A DNA stretch of 64,000 bases from Amycolatopsis sp. NBC_00345 (GCF_036116635.1 NZ_CP107995.1:7316001-7380000), one strand, 5' to 3'; shown: positions 32,202-41,065, numbered from the stretch's first letter. Notes: a model not told the origin generated them from the sequence alone. Numbers and translations: made by a program.

Positions 32202-33371
32202 ATGATCGGCCCCATCCCCTGGACCGGCCGCCGCGGTCCGCTCTTCGCCGAGTCGATCGCGCTCGGCGTCCTGGTCGTGCTCGACTCCGTCCTGTTCTTC
32301 CGCTCCGGGCCGGCGGAGGGCGGCCTGGCCGGGATCGCCATGGTGTTCGTCCCCGGTGTGGCCCCCGTGGTCGCCGTGCTGGCCGTGCTGCGCCGCCGGT
32401 TCCCGGAGCAGACCGCGACGGTCGCCACGGCGGTCTCGGCGCTTTCCTTGCTGGGCACGGCGATCACCGCGGTGATCGCCGCGCTCGACCAGCGCCTCCC
32501 GCCCCAGCCCAGCGCGGCCGAGGCGCTGGCCATCGCGCTGGTCGTGGGCGCGTCCTGCCACCGGCTCGCGCCGAAACCGGCCTTCGGCCAAGCCGCGCTG
32601 GGTGGGGTGGCCACCGTGGCGGCCCCGATCCTCCGTTACGGCGCCGGCTCGCCCGAGGCCCTCTTCGCCGCGGCCGCCGCGCTGGCCTGGGGCGCCGCGC
32701 TGGCCGTCGGCCTGATCCTGCGCGACGCCGATGCCCGCGCCCGCGCCGACGTCGTCGAAGTCCGCACCGCCGAGCGCCTCCGCCTCGCCCGCGAGCTGCA
32801 CGACCTGGTGGCCCACCAGATCACCGGAATCGTCGTGCGCGTCCAGGCCGCCCACCGCGTCACCGACCGCCAGGGTGGCGACACCACGGCGTTCGCCGAG
32901 ATCGAAACGGCCGGCGCGGAGGCCCTGTCGTCGATGCGCCGGCTCGTCGGCACGCTCCGGACGGATGAGGAGAACCTGTTCACCCCACCGTCCGGACTCG
33001 CTTCGGCTGTGGACCGCGCGGTGCCCGACGACGGCAGCGTCCACCTCGACGTGCCCGACGGCCTCGCGGACCTGGCCGCCGCGCCCGAGGTGGTCACGAC
33101 GGTGCACCGGCTGATCACCGAATCGCTCACGAACGTCCGGCGGCACGCGCCGCGCGCGACCGAAGTACGCGTGAGCGTGAGCCACGACCAGCGCAACGGC
33201 CTCACCGTCGAGGTGGTCAACGACGGCGCCGCCCGGCCTGCGCGCCCCGGCGGTTACGGCCTGATCGGCATGACCGAACGGGTCAGCGCCGTCGGCGGTA
33301 CGGTTCAGGCCGGGCCGGAGGCCGGGCACCGCTGGCGCGTCGCCGCGCGGCTCCCGCTCGGACCCGCGTGA
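32202..33371 (+). CDS. NarL-type sensor histidine kinase
   Basis: A 389-residue kinase with about six N-terminal hydrophobic segments (for example IALGVLVVLDSVLFF and AMVFVPGVAPVVAVLAVL). A HisKA_3 dimerisation helix follows with phosphoacceptor His in RLARELHDLVAHQ (near residue 198). The ATPase part has ESLTNVRRHAP and GYGLIGMTERV. No extracytoplasmic sensor domain is present, so it probably senses a membrane-linked signal. The LuxR-type response regulator lies 22 nt downstream. Confidence 0.93.
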   Translation: MIGPIPWTGRRGPLFAESIALGVLVVLDSVLFFRSGPAEGGLAGIAMVFVPGVAPVVAVLAVLRRRFPEQTATVATAVSALSLLGTAITAVIAALDQRLPPQPSAAEALAIALVVGASCHRLAPKPAFGQAALGGVATVAAPILRYGAGSPEALFAAAAALAWGAALAVGLILRDADARARADVVEVRTAERLRLARELHDLVAHQITGIVVRVQAAHRVTDRQGGDTTAFAEIETAGAEALSSMRRLVGTLRTDEENLFTPPSGLASAVDRAVPDDGSVHLDVPDGLADLAAAPEVVTTVHRLITESLTNVRRHAPRATEVRVSVSHDQRNGLTVEVVNDGAARPARPGGYGLIGMTERVSAVGGTVQAGPEAGHRWRVAARLPLGPA

Positions 33372-33393
33372 CCCCGTCTTCGAGGAGCCCCCA

Positions 33394-34044
33394 GTGCCGG
33401 TTCGCGTCCTGATCGCCGACGACCAGGCGATGGTCCGGACCGGCTTCCGGCTGATCCTGGAGGGCGAGCCGGACATCGAGGTGGTCGGCGAGGCCGCCGA
33501 CGGCCAGGACGCCGTGCGCCTCGCCCGCGAGCTGCGCCCGGACGTCACGCTGATGGACATCCGCATGCCGGGCATCGACGGGCTGCAGGCCACGAAGCTG
33601 CTGGCCGGGCCGGACGTCGTGGACCCGCTGCACGTTGTCATGGTCACCACGTTCGGCTTGGACGAGAACGTGCACGCAGCCCTTCGCGCCGGCGCGTGCG
33701 GCTTCCTGCTGAAGGACGCCGGCGCGACGCTGCTCATCGAGGCCGTGCACGCCGCTTCACATGGCGAAGCGCTGGTCTCACCCGCCATCACAACGCGGCT
33801 GCTGTCCCACTTCGTCGGCAACGCCCCGCGTCAACGGTCCGAACCGGACAGTCCGCTGACGCAACGCGAAGTGGACGTCGTCAAGGCCGTCGCGCGCGGT
33901 CAGACGAACGCCGAGATCTGCGACTCGCTGGTCGTCTCCCTCTCGACGGTCAAGACGCACCTCGCGGCGGCCCAGCGCAAACTAGGGGCGCGTAACCGCA
34001 CCGAGATGGCCATCTGGGCGTGGGAGAGCGGCCTCGTCCGCTGA
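33394..34044 (+). CDS. NarL/LuxR-family response regulator
   Basis: The 216-residue protein has a receiver domain with phosphoacceptor Asp55 in VTLMDIRMPG and Lys in GFLLKDAGA. A LuxR-type HTH (LTQREVDVVKAVARGQTNAEI and SLSTVKTHLAAAQRKLGARNR) follows. It is the partner of the kinase 22 nt upstream. Its last 63 nt overlap the 3' end of the convergent RDD-family gene, so the two coding regions share sequence in opposite directions. Confidence 0.94.
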   Translation: MPVRVLIADDQAMVRTGFRLILEGEPDIEVVGEAADGQDAVRLARELRPDVTLMDIRMPGIDGLQATKLLAGPDVVDPLHVVMVTTFGLDENVHAALRAGACGFLLKDAGATLLIEAVHAASHGEALVSPAITTRLLSHFVGNAPRQRSEPDSPLTQREVDVVKAVARGQTNAEICDSLVVSLSTVKTHLAAAQRKLGARNRTEMAIWAWESGLVR

Positions 34045-34527
34045 CTCCGGCCCGGTTTCGGGCACCCGCGCCACTTTCACCACCACGGTCCCGGCGACCA
34101 GGTCGCCCAGCCGCTGGCGCCGGGGCGTGAACAGCATCAGCCCGATTCCCGCCAGGCCCCAGGCGAACCCGTCCACCAGCATGAGCACCGTCCGGATCAC
34201 GAACGCCCGCAACGGGGGCTGCCCGCCCTCCAGCGTGACGACGCGGAGGCGGAGCCAGCGCATCGCCGGCGTCTGCCCTCCGTGGCGGTGCGGCCACCAG
34301 ATCGCGAAGAACCAGAAGCCGGCGAAGTCCAGCACCATCATCGTGGCGAGGACGACCTTGAGGAAGCCGGCCAGCGCGGGCAGCCCCGCCGGCCGGAACA
34401 GCAGCACCACCAGCACCGCGAGCAGCAGCAGGGGGACGGCGACGATCAGCTGGTCCAGCAGGTATTGGACGATCCGCCGGCCCACCACGCCGGGCCCGGG
34501 CGCTGATGAAGGCCGGGAAGTGGTCAT
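33982..34527 (-). CDS. RDD family membrane protein
   Basis: The 181-residue protein has the RDD domain. VVGRRIVQYLLDQLIVAVPLLLL is the first membrane segment with the conserved Arg and Asp, followed by MVLDFAGFWFFAIWW, GGQTPAMRWLRLRVV (the conserved G-x-T-P-G/A-M motif) and LMLVDGFAWGLAGIGLML. RDD proteins are small membrane proteins, some acting in ion homeostasis. ATG at 34527 was chosen over the open frame to 34716. Its C-terminus (about 20 residues) is encoded in the 63-nt overlap with the response regulator gene. Confidence 0.87.
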   Translation of the reverse strand: MTTSRPSSAPGPGVVGRRIVQYLLDQLIVAVPLLLLAVLVVLLFRPAGLPALAGFLKVVLATMMVLDFAGFWFFAIWWPHRHGGQTPAMRWLRLRVVTLEGGQPPLRAFVIRTVLMLVDGFAWGLAGIGLMLFTPRRQRLGDLVAGTVVVKVARVPETGPESADEAALPRPDGHLGAVTRP

Positions 34528-34681
34528 GGCCCCATCATCACCGCTGCCGCCGCCGGACGCGCGCCGGTCCTCGTACTCAGGGCCGATGAGGCAGCGAAAG
34601 TTCGTCCTCCGGGCTGATAGCCCGGCCGCGCGCGCCCACAAGACTCGAACCCGATCCGACCGACGGACGAAAGGAACTCCG

Positions 34682-36373
34682 GTGCGAATTTCCCGAGCAG
34701 GGCTCGTCGCGGTCACCGCGGCGGTCGTGGCGGCCGCGGTGCCCGCCGCGGCGTCCGCGGCCGGTGACCCGCTTGCGCCCTACACCGGCCAGCAGGTCAC
34801 CTGGGGCAGTTGCGCGTTCAAGCCCGCCAACGGCGCGAAACCCGCGCAATGCGCCCAAATCACCGTCCCGCGGGACTGGGCGAACCCGGCCGCAGGCGTC
34901 GACCTCAAGGTGTCGATCAGCCGGGTCGCGGCCACGGGCGAACGCCAGGGCTCGCTGCTGGTGAACCCCGGCGGCCCCGGCGGGCAGGGCACCTCGCTCG
35001 CCGGCGCGCTGGCCGGACTGGAGCCGTCGGTCAACGCGCTGTACGACCTCATCGGCATGGACCCGCGCGGCACCGGCCAGGAAGGCAGCGCCGACAAGGG
35101 TTTCCAGTGCAACGTGCCCAACGGGCGGCTGCCGCAGACCCCCTTGGACGCGCGTGACCGCTCGGCGCAGAGCATCGCGCTGCACCAGCAGACACCGCGC
35201 GCCATCGCCGACGCCTGCCAGAGCGACGCGCTCGCGCCGTACATCACCACCTGGCAGACCACGCACGACATGGACCTGATCCGCACACTGCTGGGCGACA
35301 AGCAGCTGAACTACCTCGGCTACTCCTACGGCACCTGGCTGGGCGCGAAGTACGCGTCGCTGTTCCCCGAGCACGCGGGCAAGGTCGTGCTCGACTCCAG
35401 CGTCAACTTCCAGGGCCGCCTGCAGGCCGACTTCGAGGCGTTCCCGGTGATCGACCAGCGCCAGTTCGACGACGTCTACCTGCCGTGGCTGTCCCGGCAG
35501 TTCCCGACGCAGCTGGGCAAGACCCCGGCCGAGGTCAAGCAGAAGTGGGAGCGGATTCGCGCCTACTACAAGACGAACGGCCTTTCACCGGACAACTTCG
35601 ACCACCTCTTCGTCGGCAACGGCAGCCGCCTCCAATGGCTGCTCGGCGTGCTGGTGCTGACGAAGGGCGCCGCCGCGCTCGACGGCACCGCGGCCACGCC
35701 CCCGGCCACGCTGGCGGACCAGCTGGACGCGCAGTCGCGGACGACGTTCGGCGTTCCGGCCGCCGAGCTGACGGTCGCGAAGGTCGTTGCCGGCACGCCC
35801 GCGCCGGACTACTCGCAGGTGCCCGGCACCCGCTTCGCCGTGGCGTGCGGCGACCAGCCGACGCGCTCGTCGAGCTGGTACAAGCACCTCAGCGACCAGC
35901 AGGGCCCGGTGGACCCGCTGTACGGCTGGTCCTACGGCATCACCGAGCCGTGCGGCTACTGGTCCGACGCGCCGCAGCACGAGCTGCCGACGCTGCCGGC
36001 CGAGGTCAAGCCGAACGTGCTTGTGGTGCAAGGGGAATTCGACCCGCAGACCGGGTACGAGCAGGCGAAGGCGGGCGCACGCTCGGCCGGTGTCCCGCTG
36101 GTCTCGGTGGACAACTCGCCGTTCCACGGCCAGTACGCGCTGAGCGGCAACCCGTGTGTCGACGGCCTGGTGAACACCTTCCTCACCAAGAACTCCCGCC
36201 CCGGCAGCACCACCTGCCCCGGCGTCCCGTTGCCCGCCGAGACCCAGGTGTACCCGGTGCCCGGCCCCGTCGACGGCGCGGCGCACGGCTTCGCAACGCA
36301 GCTGCAGGACACGCTTTCCACGCTGCGGCAGGATGTTCAGGATGTAGTCAGCAAGCTCAACGAACAGCGTTAA
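34682..36373 (+). CDS. secreted alpha/beta hydrolase, tripeptidyl aminopeptidase-like
   Basis: A 563-residue exported protein. The signal peptide (RISRAGLVAVTAAVVAAAV, then PAAASA cleavage region) is followed by an alpha/beta hydrolase: LLVNPGGPGGQG (oxyanion), IGMDPRGTG, the nucleophile elbow GYSYGTWLG, QGEFDPQTGYEQA (catalytic Asp) and NSPFHGQYALS (catalytic His), ending in a TAP-like C-terminal domain. Several Cys pairs suit an extracellular enzyme. It resembles Streptomyces SlpD/SlpE and tripeptidyl aminopeptidases that remove short peptides from protein N-termini. GTG at 34682 has AAAGGA about 7 nt upstream. Confidence 0.92.
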   Translation: MRISRAGLVAVTAAVVAAAVPAAASAAGDPLAPYTGQQVTWGSCAFKPANGAKPAQCAQITVPRDWANPAAGVDLKVSISRVAATGERQGSLLVNPGGPGGQGTSLAGALAGLEPSVNALYDLIGMDPRGTGQEGSADKGFQCNVPNGRLPQTPLDARDRSAQSIALHQQTPRAIADACQSDALAPYITTWQTTHDMDLIRTLLGDKQLNYLGYSYGTWLGAKYASLFPEHAGKVVLDSSVNFQGRLQADFEAFPVIDQRQFDDVYLPWLSRQFPTQLGKTPAEVKQKWERIRAYYKTNGLSPDNFDHLFVGNGSRLQWLLGVLVLTKGAAALDGTAATPPATLADQLDAQSRTTFGVPAAELTVAKVVAGTPAPDYSQVPGTRFAVACGDQPTRSSSWYKHLSDQQGPVDPLYGWSYGITEPCGYWSDAPQHELPTLPAEVKPNVLVVQGEFDPQTGYEQAKAGARSAGVPLVSVDNSPFHGQYALSGNPCVDGLVNTFLTKNSRPGSTTCPGVPLPAETQVYPVPGPVDGAAHGFATQLQDTLSTLRQDVQDVVSKLNEQR

Positions 36374-36404
36374 CCATCAAAAGACGTCTGTAACGGGGCA
36401 CGGG

Positions 36405-36434
36405 TTGTCTCCTCCTGCACTGTACGGATAATCC
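36405..36434 (+). promoter_or_regulatory. candidate promoter of the 36453 gene
   Basis: TTGTCT (36405-36410) and TAATCC (36429-36434) are separated by 18 bp and lie directly upstream of a GGGAGGGGAG ribosome site and ATG at 36453. The spacing and both hexamers are plausible for a vegetative promoter. Confidence 0.4.
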
Positions 36435-36452
36435 TTGGGAGGGGAGAACCCG

Positions 36453-37043
36453 ATGCACCACAACAGTTTCCGCAGGAGAGTCGCGACCGGCAGGCTCGGC
36501 ATCGCCACGCTGCCGACGCTGGCGGGCGGCGTCGAAGAGTTCCGGCTGCCGCTGCCCGGCGACAACCAGCTCGTCGGCTACTCGGTGCCGGGCGCGACGC
36601 CGGAGGGCAAGGCCGAGGTGCAGTACCTGCACCACGGCAAGCTCGTCGCCGACACCCTGGTGCCAAGCCAGTTCGGCACCGAAGGCCTGGCACTGACCGG
36701 CGGCCTCTGCGACGCCGCGGGCCGCACCTGCGTGGTCGGCTACGACCAGGGCGCGCACAGTTCCGGCGTCACCGGGCTGAGCCTCCAGCCGGGCCAGGGC
36801 ATCACCGTCGGCACTGCCGTCGGCGGTGACGCGCCGGGCGCGACCCTGCACCGTTACGGCGGCACGGCGGGGGCCGCGCTGCTCGACAGCACCTACGACC
36901 CGGACTACGCGACGGGGCCGCATTACTGGCAGACCTACCGCACCGTCGGCGGCCAGCTCGTCAGCACGGGCTGCACCACGCCGTCGACCTCGCCGACCCC
37001 GTCGCCGGCGGTCCCCGTCACCGGGGTGTGCCCGACCCTGTAG
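36453..37043 (+). CDS. hypothetical protein (196 aa)
   Basis: No family is recognised. The start is well supported by GGGAGGGGAGAACCCG before ATG. The protein begins MHHNSFRRRVATGRLG, has no clear signal peptide, and appears mostly beta-strand with many glycines and two Cys in GLCDAAGRTCVVG. It ends in a Ser/Thr/Pro-rich tail (TPSTSPTPSPAVPV) like linkers of secreted proteins. The tail and Cys pairs suggest export by a non-classical route or a truncated leader. It is convergent with the P450 gene, only 6 nt apart. Confidence 0.7.
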   Translation: MHHNSFRRRVATGRLGIATLPTLAGGVEEFRLPLPGDNQLVGYSVPGATPEGKAEVQYLHHGKLVADTLVPSQFGTEGLALTGGLCDAAGRTCVVGYDQGAHSSGVTGLSLQPGQGITVGTAVGGDAPGATLHRYGGTAGAALLDSTYDPDYATGPHYWQTYRTVGGQLVSTGCTTPSTSPTPSPAVPVTGVCPTL

Positions 37044-37049
37044 GTCCGT

Positions 37050-38321
37050 TCAGTCCCACCGGATCGGGAGGCTCTTCAGGCCGTTCTGGAAGTTCGACCG
37101 CAGCCGGACGGGGTCCGCGGCCAGGCGGACCTCGCCCAGCCGGTCGAGCACGGCCGTGAAGAGCGCCCGCATCTGGACACGCGCCAGCTGCGCGCCCAGG
37201 CAGAAATGCGGCCCGTGGCCGAAGGTCAGGTGGTCGCCGGGAGCGCGGGTGACGTCGAACGCGTCCGGCTCGGGGAACACGGTCTCGTCGCGGTTCGCCG
37301 CGGCGAACCAGACCACCACCTTGTCGCCGGCCTTGATGTCCACATCGGACAGTCTGGTGTCGGCGACCGCGGTACGGCGGAAGTTCATCACCGGCGTCCA
37401 CCAGCGAAGCATCTCTTCAACGGCGTTCGGCAGCAGCGAACGGTCCTCGCGCAGCGCGCGGTACTGCTCCGGGTTCGAAAGCAGCGCGAACATCCCGCCG
37501 GGCAGGCCGTTGCGCAGGGTTTCGTTGCCGGCCACGGAAAACAGCCAGAACAGGTTCTCGAACTCCTCGATCGAGACGCGGCCTCCCTCGTCGTCGACGT
37601 GGCGCATCAGGTTGCTCATCACGTCGTCGCCCGGGTGGGCGCGCTTGTGCTCGCCGAGGGCGTTCGCGTACGCGTAGAGGTCCGGCATCCCGGCGCGCGT
37701 GCGCGGGTCCGGCATCGCGCCGTCCGGCCCGGGCGACGGCCGCACGGCGAGCGCGGCGCGGGCCAGGTCCGTGACCTCCTCGGGCCGCGCGGTCGCGCTC
37801 ACCGCGTACTCGGCGTCCTGGTAGCCGATCACGCGGTTGCTCCAGTCGAACATCAGCCGCCGGTCGCGCTCGGGCACGCCGAACACTTCGGCCAGCGTGA
37901 GCAGCGGCAGGTCGGCGGCGACGTCCTTGGCGAAGTCGCACTCGCCGCGGTCCGCGACGGCGGCGACCAGCCCGTGCGCCCAGCCCTCGATCCGCTCGGT
38001 CAGCCTGCCGATCGCGCGCGGTGTGAACGCCTTCGTCAGCAGCCCGCGCAGGCGGCCGTGGTCCGGCGCGTCCATGTTCAGCATCATCCGGCGCACGTAC
38101 CGCAGGTCCTCGGCCGTGGCCGGGTCGCGGATCTGTGTGCCGCCGAGCTGCGAGGAGAACGTCTGCGGGTTACGCAGCACGTGCCGGACGTCGGCGTGCC
38201 GCAGCACTGCCCAGAAGTCGCCGACCCTCGTCACCGGCGTCTCCCGGCGCAGTCGGGCGAGCAGCTCGTACGGCACGCCCGAGACGTAGGTGTCCGGGTC
38301 GGCGATCGCGGCACTCGACAC
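37050..38321 (-). CDS. cytochrome P450
   Basis: A 423-residue soluble P450. The I-helix motif is VAGNETLR, ExxR is EEMLR, and the haem-binding loop FGHGPHFCLGAQLAR has Cys374 as the iron ligand. The N-terminal segment with MMLNMDAPDHGRLRGLLTKAFTPRAIG resembles the CYP125/CYP124/CYP142 group that oxidises sterol or fatty side chains. That assignment is inference, and no ferredoxin gene is adjacent. The start is a GTG 6 nt after TAGGGT, so it is probably leaderless; its promoter region is shared with the divergent hydrolase gene. Confidence 0.93.
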   Translation of the reverse strand: MSSAAIADPDTYVSGVPYELLARLRRETPVTRVGDFWAVLRHADVRHVLRNPQTFSSQLGGTQIRDPATAEDLRYVRRMMLNMDAPDHGRLRGLLTKAFTPRAIGRLTERIEGWAHGLVAAVADRGECDFAKDVAADLPLLTLAEVFGVPERDRRLMFDWSNRVIGYQDAEYAVSATARPEEVTDLARAALAVRPSPGPDGAMPDPRTRAGMPDLYAYANALGEHKRAHPGDDVMSNLMRHVDDEGGRVSIEEFENLFWLFSVAGNETLRNGLPGGMFALLSNPEQYRALREDRSLLPNAVEEMLRWWTPVMNFRRTAVADTRLSDVDIKAGDKVVVWFAAANRDETVFPEPDAFDVTRAPGDHLTFGHGPHFCLGAQLARVQMRALFTAVLDRLGEVRLAADPVRLRSNFQNGLKSLPIRWD

Positions 38322-38327
38322 GCCTCG

Positions 38328-38361
38328 ACCCTAGCCGTCGGATGCCGGATTGGGGCAGGAT
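38328..38361. promoter_or_regulatory. divergent leaderless promoters of P450 and hydrolase genes
   Basis: TAGGGT on the minus strand (38328-38333) lies 6 nt before the P450 GTG. CAGGAT on the plus strand (38356-38361) lies 7 nt before the hydrolase GTG. Both are -10-like and only 22 bp apart, so the two genes share a compact 47-bp regulatory gap. Confidence 0.5.
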
Positions 38362-38368
38362 CCGTTTG

Positions 38369-39106
38369 GTGGACAAGCTGAAGCTCCGGGCCGGCGGATC
38401 CGGTGAGCCGCCCGTACTGCTGCTGCACGGCCTCGGCGCGACCGGTGCCGTCTGGGATCGGCTCGGGGAGCTGGTGGAGCGTCGCCTGCTGGTCCCCGAC
38501 CTGCCGGGCCACGGCGGGTCGGCGCCGTTGCCGGAGTACTCGTTCGAAGCACTGGCGGCCGGCGTCGCCGACGGCTTGGACGAGACCGGTCCCGTGGTCG
38601 TCGCCGGGCATTCGCTCGGTGGCGCCGTCGCGCTGGAGCTGGCGAGCGGGCGGTACGGCCTCGACGTCGCCGGGGTGCTCGCGCTCGGGGTGAAGGTCGA
38701 GTGGAGCGCCGACGAGCTGGCGAAAGCCGCGTCGATGGCCGCCCGGCCGCCGCGGGTGTTCGAGACCAGGGCGGACGCCGAGGTCGCGTACCTCAAGGTC
38801 GCGGGCCTGACCGGCCTTTCGCCCGCCGACCCCGCCGGCGTCACCGAGACCGACAGCGGCTGGCGGCTGTCCCTGGACCCGGCCGCGTTCGGCGTCGGCG
38901 CGCCCGATCTGCCCCGGCTGCTGGCCGGCGCCCGCGGCCCGGTCGTGCTCGCCGCGGGCGCGGGCGACCCGATGTCGCGGCCGGAGCAGCTGCGCGCGCT
39001 GGCCGCCGACGCCGTCACCCTGCCCGGCCTCGGCCACAACGCCCACGTCGAGGACCCCGCCGCCCTGCTCACGCTGCTGGAACGGCTCTCCCCGAGCGAA
39101 GACTGA
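38369..39106 (+). CDS. alpha/beta fold hydrolase
   Basis: The 245-residue enzyme has LLLHGLGATGAVWDRL (oxyanion region), VVAGHSLGGAVALELA with nucleophile Ser, VLAAGAGDPMSRPEQL (catalytic acid region) and GLGHNAHVEDP (catalytic His). It lacks a signal peptide and resembles small cytoplasmic esterases or hydrolases of the MenH type; the substrate is unknown. GTG at 38369 is preferred because CAGGAT lies 7 nt before it; ATG at 38342 is the alternative. The TesB gene follows 22 nt later, beyond its own -10 hexamer. Confidence 0.85.
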   Translation: MDKLKLRAGGSGEPPVLLLHGLGATGAVWDRLGELVERRLLVPDLPGHGGSAPLPEYSFEALAAGVADGLDETGPVVVAGHSLGGAVALELASGRYGLDVAGVLALGVKVEWSADELAKAASMAARPPRVFETRADAEVAYLKVAGLTGLSPADPAGVTETDSGWRLSLDPAAFGVGAPDLPRLLAGARGPVVLAAGAGDPMSRPEQLRALAADAVTLPGLGHNAHVEDPAALLTLLERLSPSED

Positions 39107-39128
39107 GCGGGCGCTTAGGATGGGGCGC

Positions 39129-39953
39129 GTGATCACGGACCCCGCGCACCTCGGCATGGCACAGCTGCTCAAGCTGGAACGACTCGAGGAGAACCTGTTC
39201 CGCGGCTCGTGCCACCAGGGCTCGCCGCAGCGGGCGTTCGGCGGCCAGGTCGCGGCGCAGGCACTCACCGCGGCCGGCGCGACGGTGCCCGCCGAGCGCG
39301 GCGTCCACTCGCTGCACGGCTACTTCATCCGCGGCGGCCGCACGGACATGCCGATCATCTACGAGGTCGAGCGCACCCGTGACGGCGGCTCGTTCACCAC
39401 CCGGCGCGTGGTGGCGATCCAGAACGGCGAAAGCATCTTCAGCCTGTCCGCGTCGTTCCAGAAGGCGGCCGAGAGCAGCGAGCACCAGGCGCGCATGCCG
39501 GAAGTGCCTGGCCCGGACGAGATCGCCGTGGTCGAGACCGAGGAGTCGCCGATCGTGCTGGCCGCCATCGAGGTCCGCTTCATCTCGGACCCGGCCGAGG
39601 GCCTGCCGGACGTCGGCCACGGCCCGCGCCAGCGCATGTGGGTGCGCGCGAAGGACAGCCTGCCGGACACGCCGCTGGCGCACGTCTGCGCGCTCACCTA
39701 CATCTCCGACATCCGGCTGGCCGGCACGGCCTGGCTCCCGCACCGCGGCGACCCGGGCACGCCGCAGCTGACGTCGCTGGACCACGCGGTGTGGTTCCAC
39801 CGCCCGTTCCGCGCGGACGAGTGGCTGCTGTTCGACATGGAGAGCCCCACCTACGCGAACACCCGCGGCCTGGCCCACGGCGAGTTCTTCACCACCGACG
39901 GCCGGCTCGTCGCGTCCGTGACGCAGGAAGTCCTGCTGCGGCACCGACTCTGA
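39129..39953 (+). CDS. tesB: acyl-CoA thioesterase II (TesB)
   Basis: The 274-residue protein contains two hotdog domains. The first has FGGQVAAQALTAAG, GVHSLHGYFIRGG and FTTRRVVAIQNG. The second has DIRLAGTAWLPHRG, SLDHAVWFHRPFR (catalytic Asp) and GLAHGEFFTTDGRLVASV. TesB hydrolyses medium- and long-chain acyl-CoA to free acid and CoA. TAGGAT lies 7 nt before the GTG, so the mRNA is probably leaderless. It is commonly a housekeeping gene for relieving CoA sequestration. Confidence 0.93.
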   Translation: MITDPAHLGMAQLLKLERLEENLFRGSCHQGSPQRAFGGQVAAQALTAAGATVPAERGVHSLHGYFIRGGRTDMPIIYEVERTRDGGSFTTRRVVAIQNGESIFSLSASFQKAAESSEHQARMPEVPGPDEIAVVETEESPIVLAAIEVRFISDPAEGLPDVGHGPRQRMWVRAKDSLPDTPLAHVCALTYISDIRLAGTAWLPHRGDPGTPQLTSLDHAVWFHRPFRADEWLLFDMESPTYANTRGLAHGEFFTTDGRLVASVTQEVLLRHRL

Positions 39954-39981
39954 GTCCTCGGTCAGTCCACAGAGGACGGAA

Positions 39982-40542
39982 TCAGTTCCCGAGCCGCACC
40001 CGGGGCGCCGGCACCGGCGCGGGCTCCGGCGTCTTGGATGCCGTGCTGCCGAGCACCCGCGAAACCTGCAGCGTCTCGACACCCGCGAGAACCGTGTTGG
40101 CCAGCGCCAGCACGAGGTAAGCGGCGGCAGGCAAGGAGAACGTGAACGGCCGGACGCCGGACGCGCCCGCCAGCAGCGAAGCGTGGCAGACAATGAAAAC
40201 GACCACGGACGCCGCCGAAAGCACGGCCATCACGAAGAGGACCGCCCGCAGGAACCGGGTGCGGCGCCAGCGCAGCCGTCCCGTCTTCACCAGATCGGGC
40301 TGGCTGACCATGACCAGACCGCAGACATAGCCGCAGAACCCGCCCGCGGCACCGACGCCGGCGACCAGCGCCGTGGTCGTCTCGTACGCCACCGGCACCC
40401 GGTAGGCGGCCAGGATCGCGACAACGCAGACCAGCAGGCCGAGCGGCAGGTGCGGCCAGCCGAGCCAGGGCAGCTTGCGCTCCATGCGGAGGATCGTCGG
40501 CAGGTCGACATCTCGGTACGACCCGGAGTCGGGCAGGGGCAT
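39982..40542 (-). CDS. hypothetical four-helix membrane protein
   Basis: The 186-residue protein has four hydrophobic segments (LPLGLLVCVVAILAAY, ALVAGVGAAGGFCGYVCGLVM, FLRAVLFVMAVLSAASVVVFIV and FSLPAAAYLVLALANTVLAG). A proline-rich cytoplasmic tail ends it (TASKTPEPAPVPAPRVRLG). I do not recognise the family. ATG at 40542 has AGGAA 8 nt upstream, and a TAGGCT -10-like hexamer lies at 40584-40589. It is convergent with tesB, 28 nt apart. Confidence 0.72.
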   Translation of the reverse strand: MPLPDSGSYRDVDLPTILRMERKLPWLGWPHLPLGLLVCVVAILAAYRVPVAYETTTALVAGVGAAGGFCGYVCGLVMVSQPDLVKTGRLRWRRTRFLRAVLFVMAVLSAASVVVFIVCHASLLAGASGVRPFTFSLPAAAYLVLALANTVLAGVETLQVSRVLGSTASKTPEPAPVPAPRVRLGN

Positions 40543-40759
40543 CGCGCCGTTCCTGTTCTTCCGGTTCTTCCGGTGACCGGCGCAGCCTAGGCCAGCGGCG
40601 GTCGGGCCGCAAAAACCAGCGCCCCGGCAGCGGGCCGGTGAGGGAATACCCGGACGCCGGACGTGGCCGTGGTCACGATCGGCGGGGCGGGCCGGCCGCA
40701 TGATCGGCGCGGGGCCACCGGGGCCGTTTTCTGTCGGTGGTGCTGGTTAGGCTCCGGGT

Positions 40760-40972
40760 ATGAACACCGAAGAAACCACCGTGGCGGCCGAGGACCTCAC
40801 GCGGGGCCAGTGGTTCTGGCACGAGCCGGCGCCGGGCCTGAAGTCCTGGCAGCTGCAGGTCGCCGAAGCGGAGCTGACCGCCGACGCCGTCCGCATCATC
40901 ACCACCGACGACGTCCGCGAGCTGGTCTCCTACCGGCGCACCCGCCGCGTCCGCCTCGCCGTGGCCTCCTGA
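40760..40972 (+). CDS. small hypothetical protein (70 aa)
   Basis: A charged, soluble 70-residue protein. DLTRGQWFWHEPAPGLKSWQLQ is followed by a beta-strand-like region with DVRELVSYRRTRRVRLAV, which may form a small barrel. I do not recognise a family. TAGGCT lies exactly 6 nt before the ATG with no ribosome site, the leaderless pattern of this window, and a 14-bp hairpin follows its stop, so it looks like a self-contained transcription unit. Confidence 0.7.
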   Translation: MNTEETTVAAEDLTRGQWFWHEPAPGLKSWQLQVAEAELTADAVRIITTDDVRELVSYRRTRRVRLAVAS

Positions 40973-40996
40973 CTTTTCCAGGCCGAACACGAGAAA

Positions 40997-41028
40997 CGCC
41001 TCGGGACCGCATTCGCGGTCCCGAGGCG
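40997..41028. terminator. 14-bp GC-rich hairpin terminator
   Basis: The arms CGCCTCGGGACCGC (40997-41010) and its exact complement (41015-41028) flank an ATTC loop. It lies 24 nt after the small 40760 gene and 37 nt before the end of the convergent membrane gene, so it can serve both. No U-run follows, which is normal in actinobacteria. Confidence 0.75.
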
Positions 41029-41065
41029 CTGGGGGATCGAGCAGGGGCAGATTCGCGTCGGCCAG

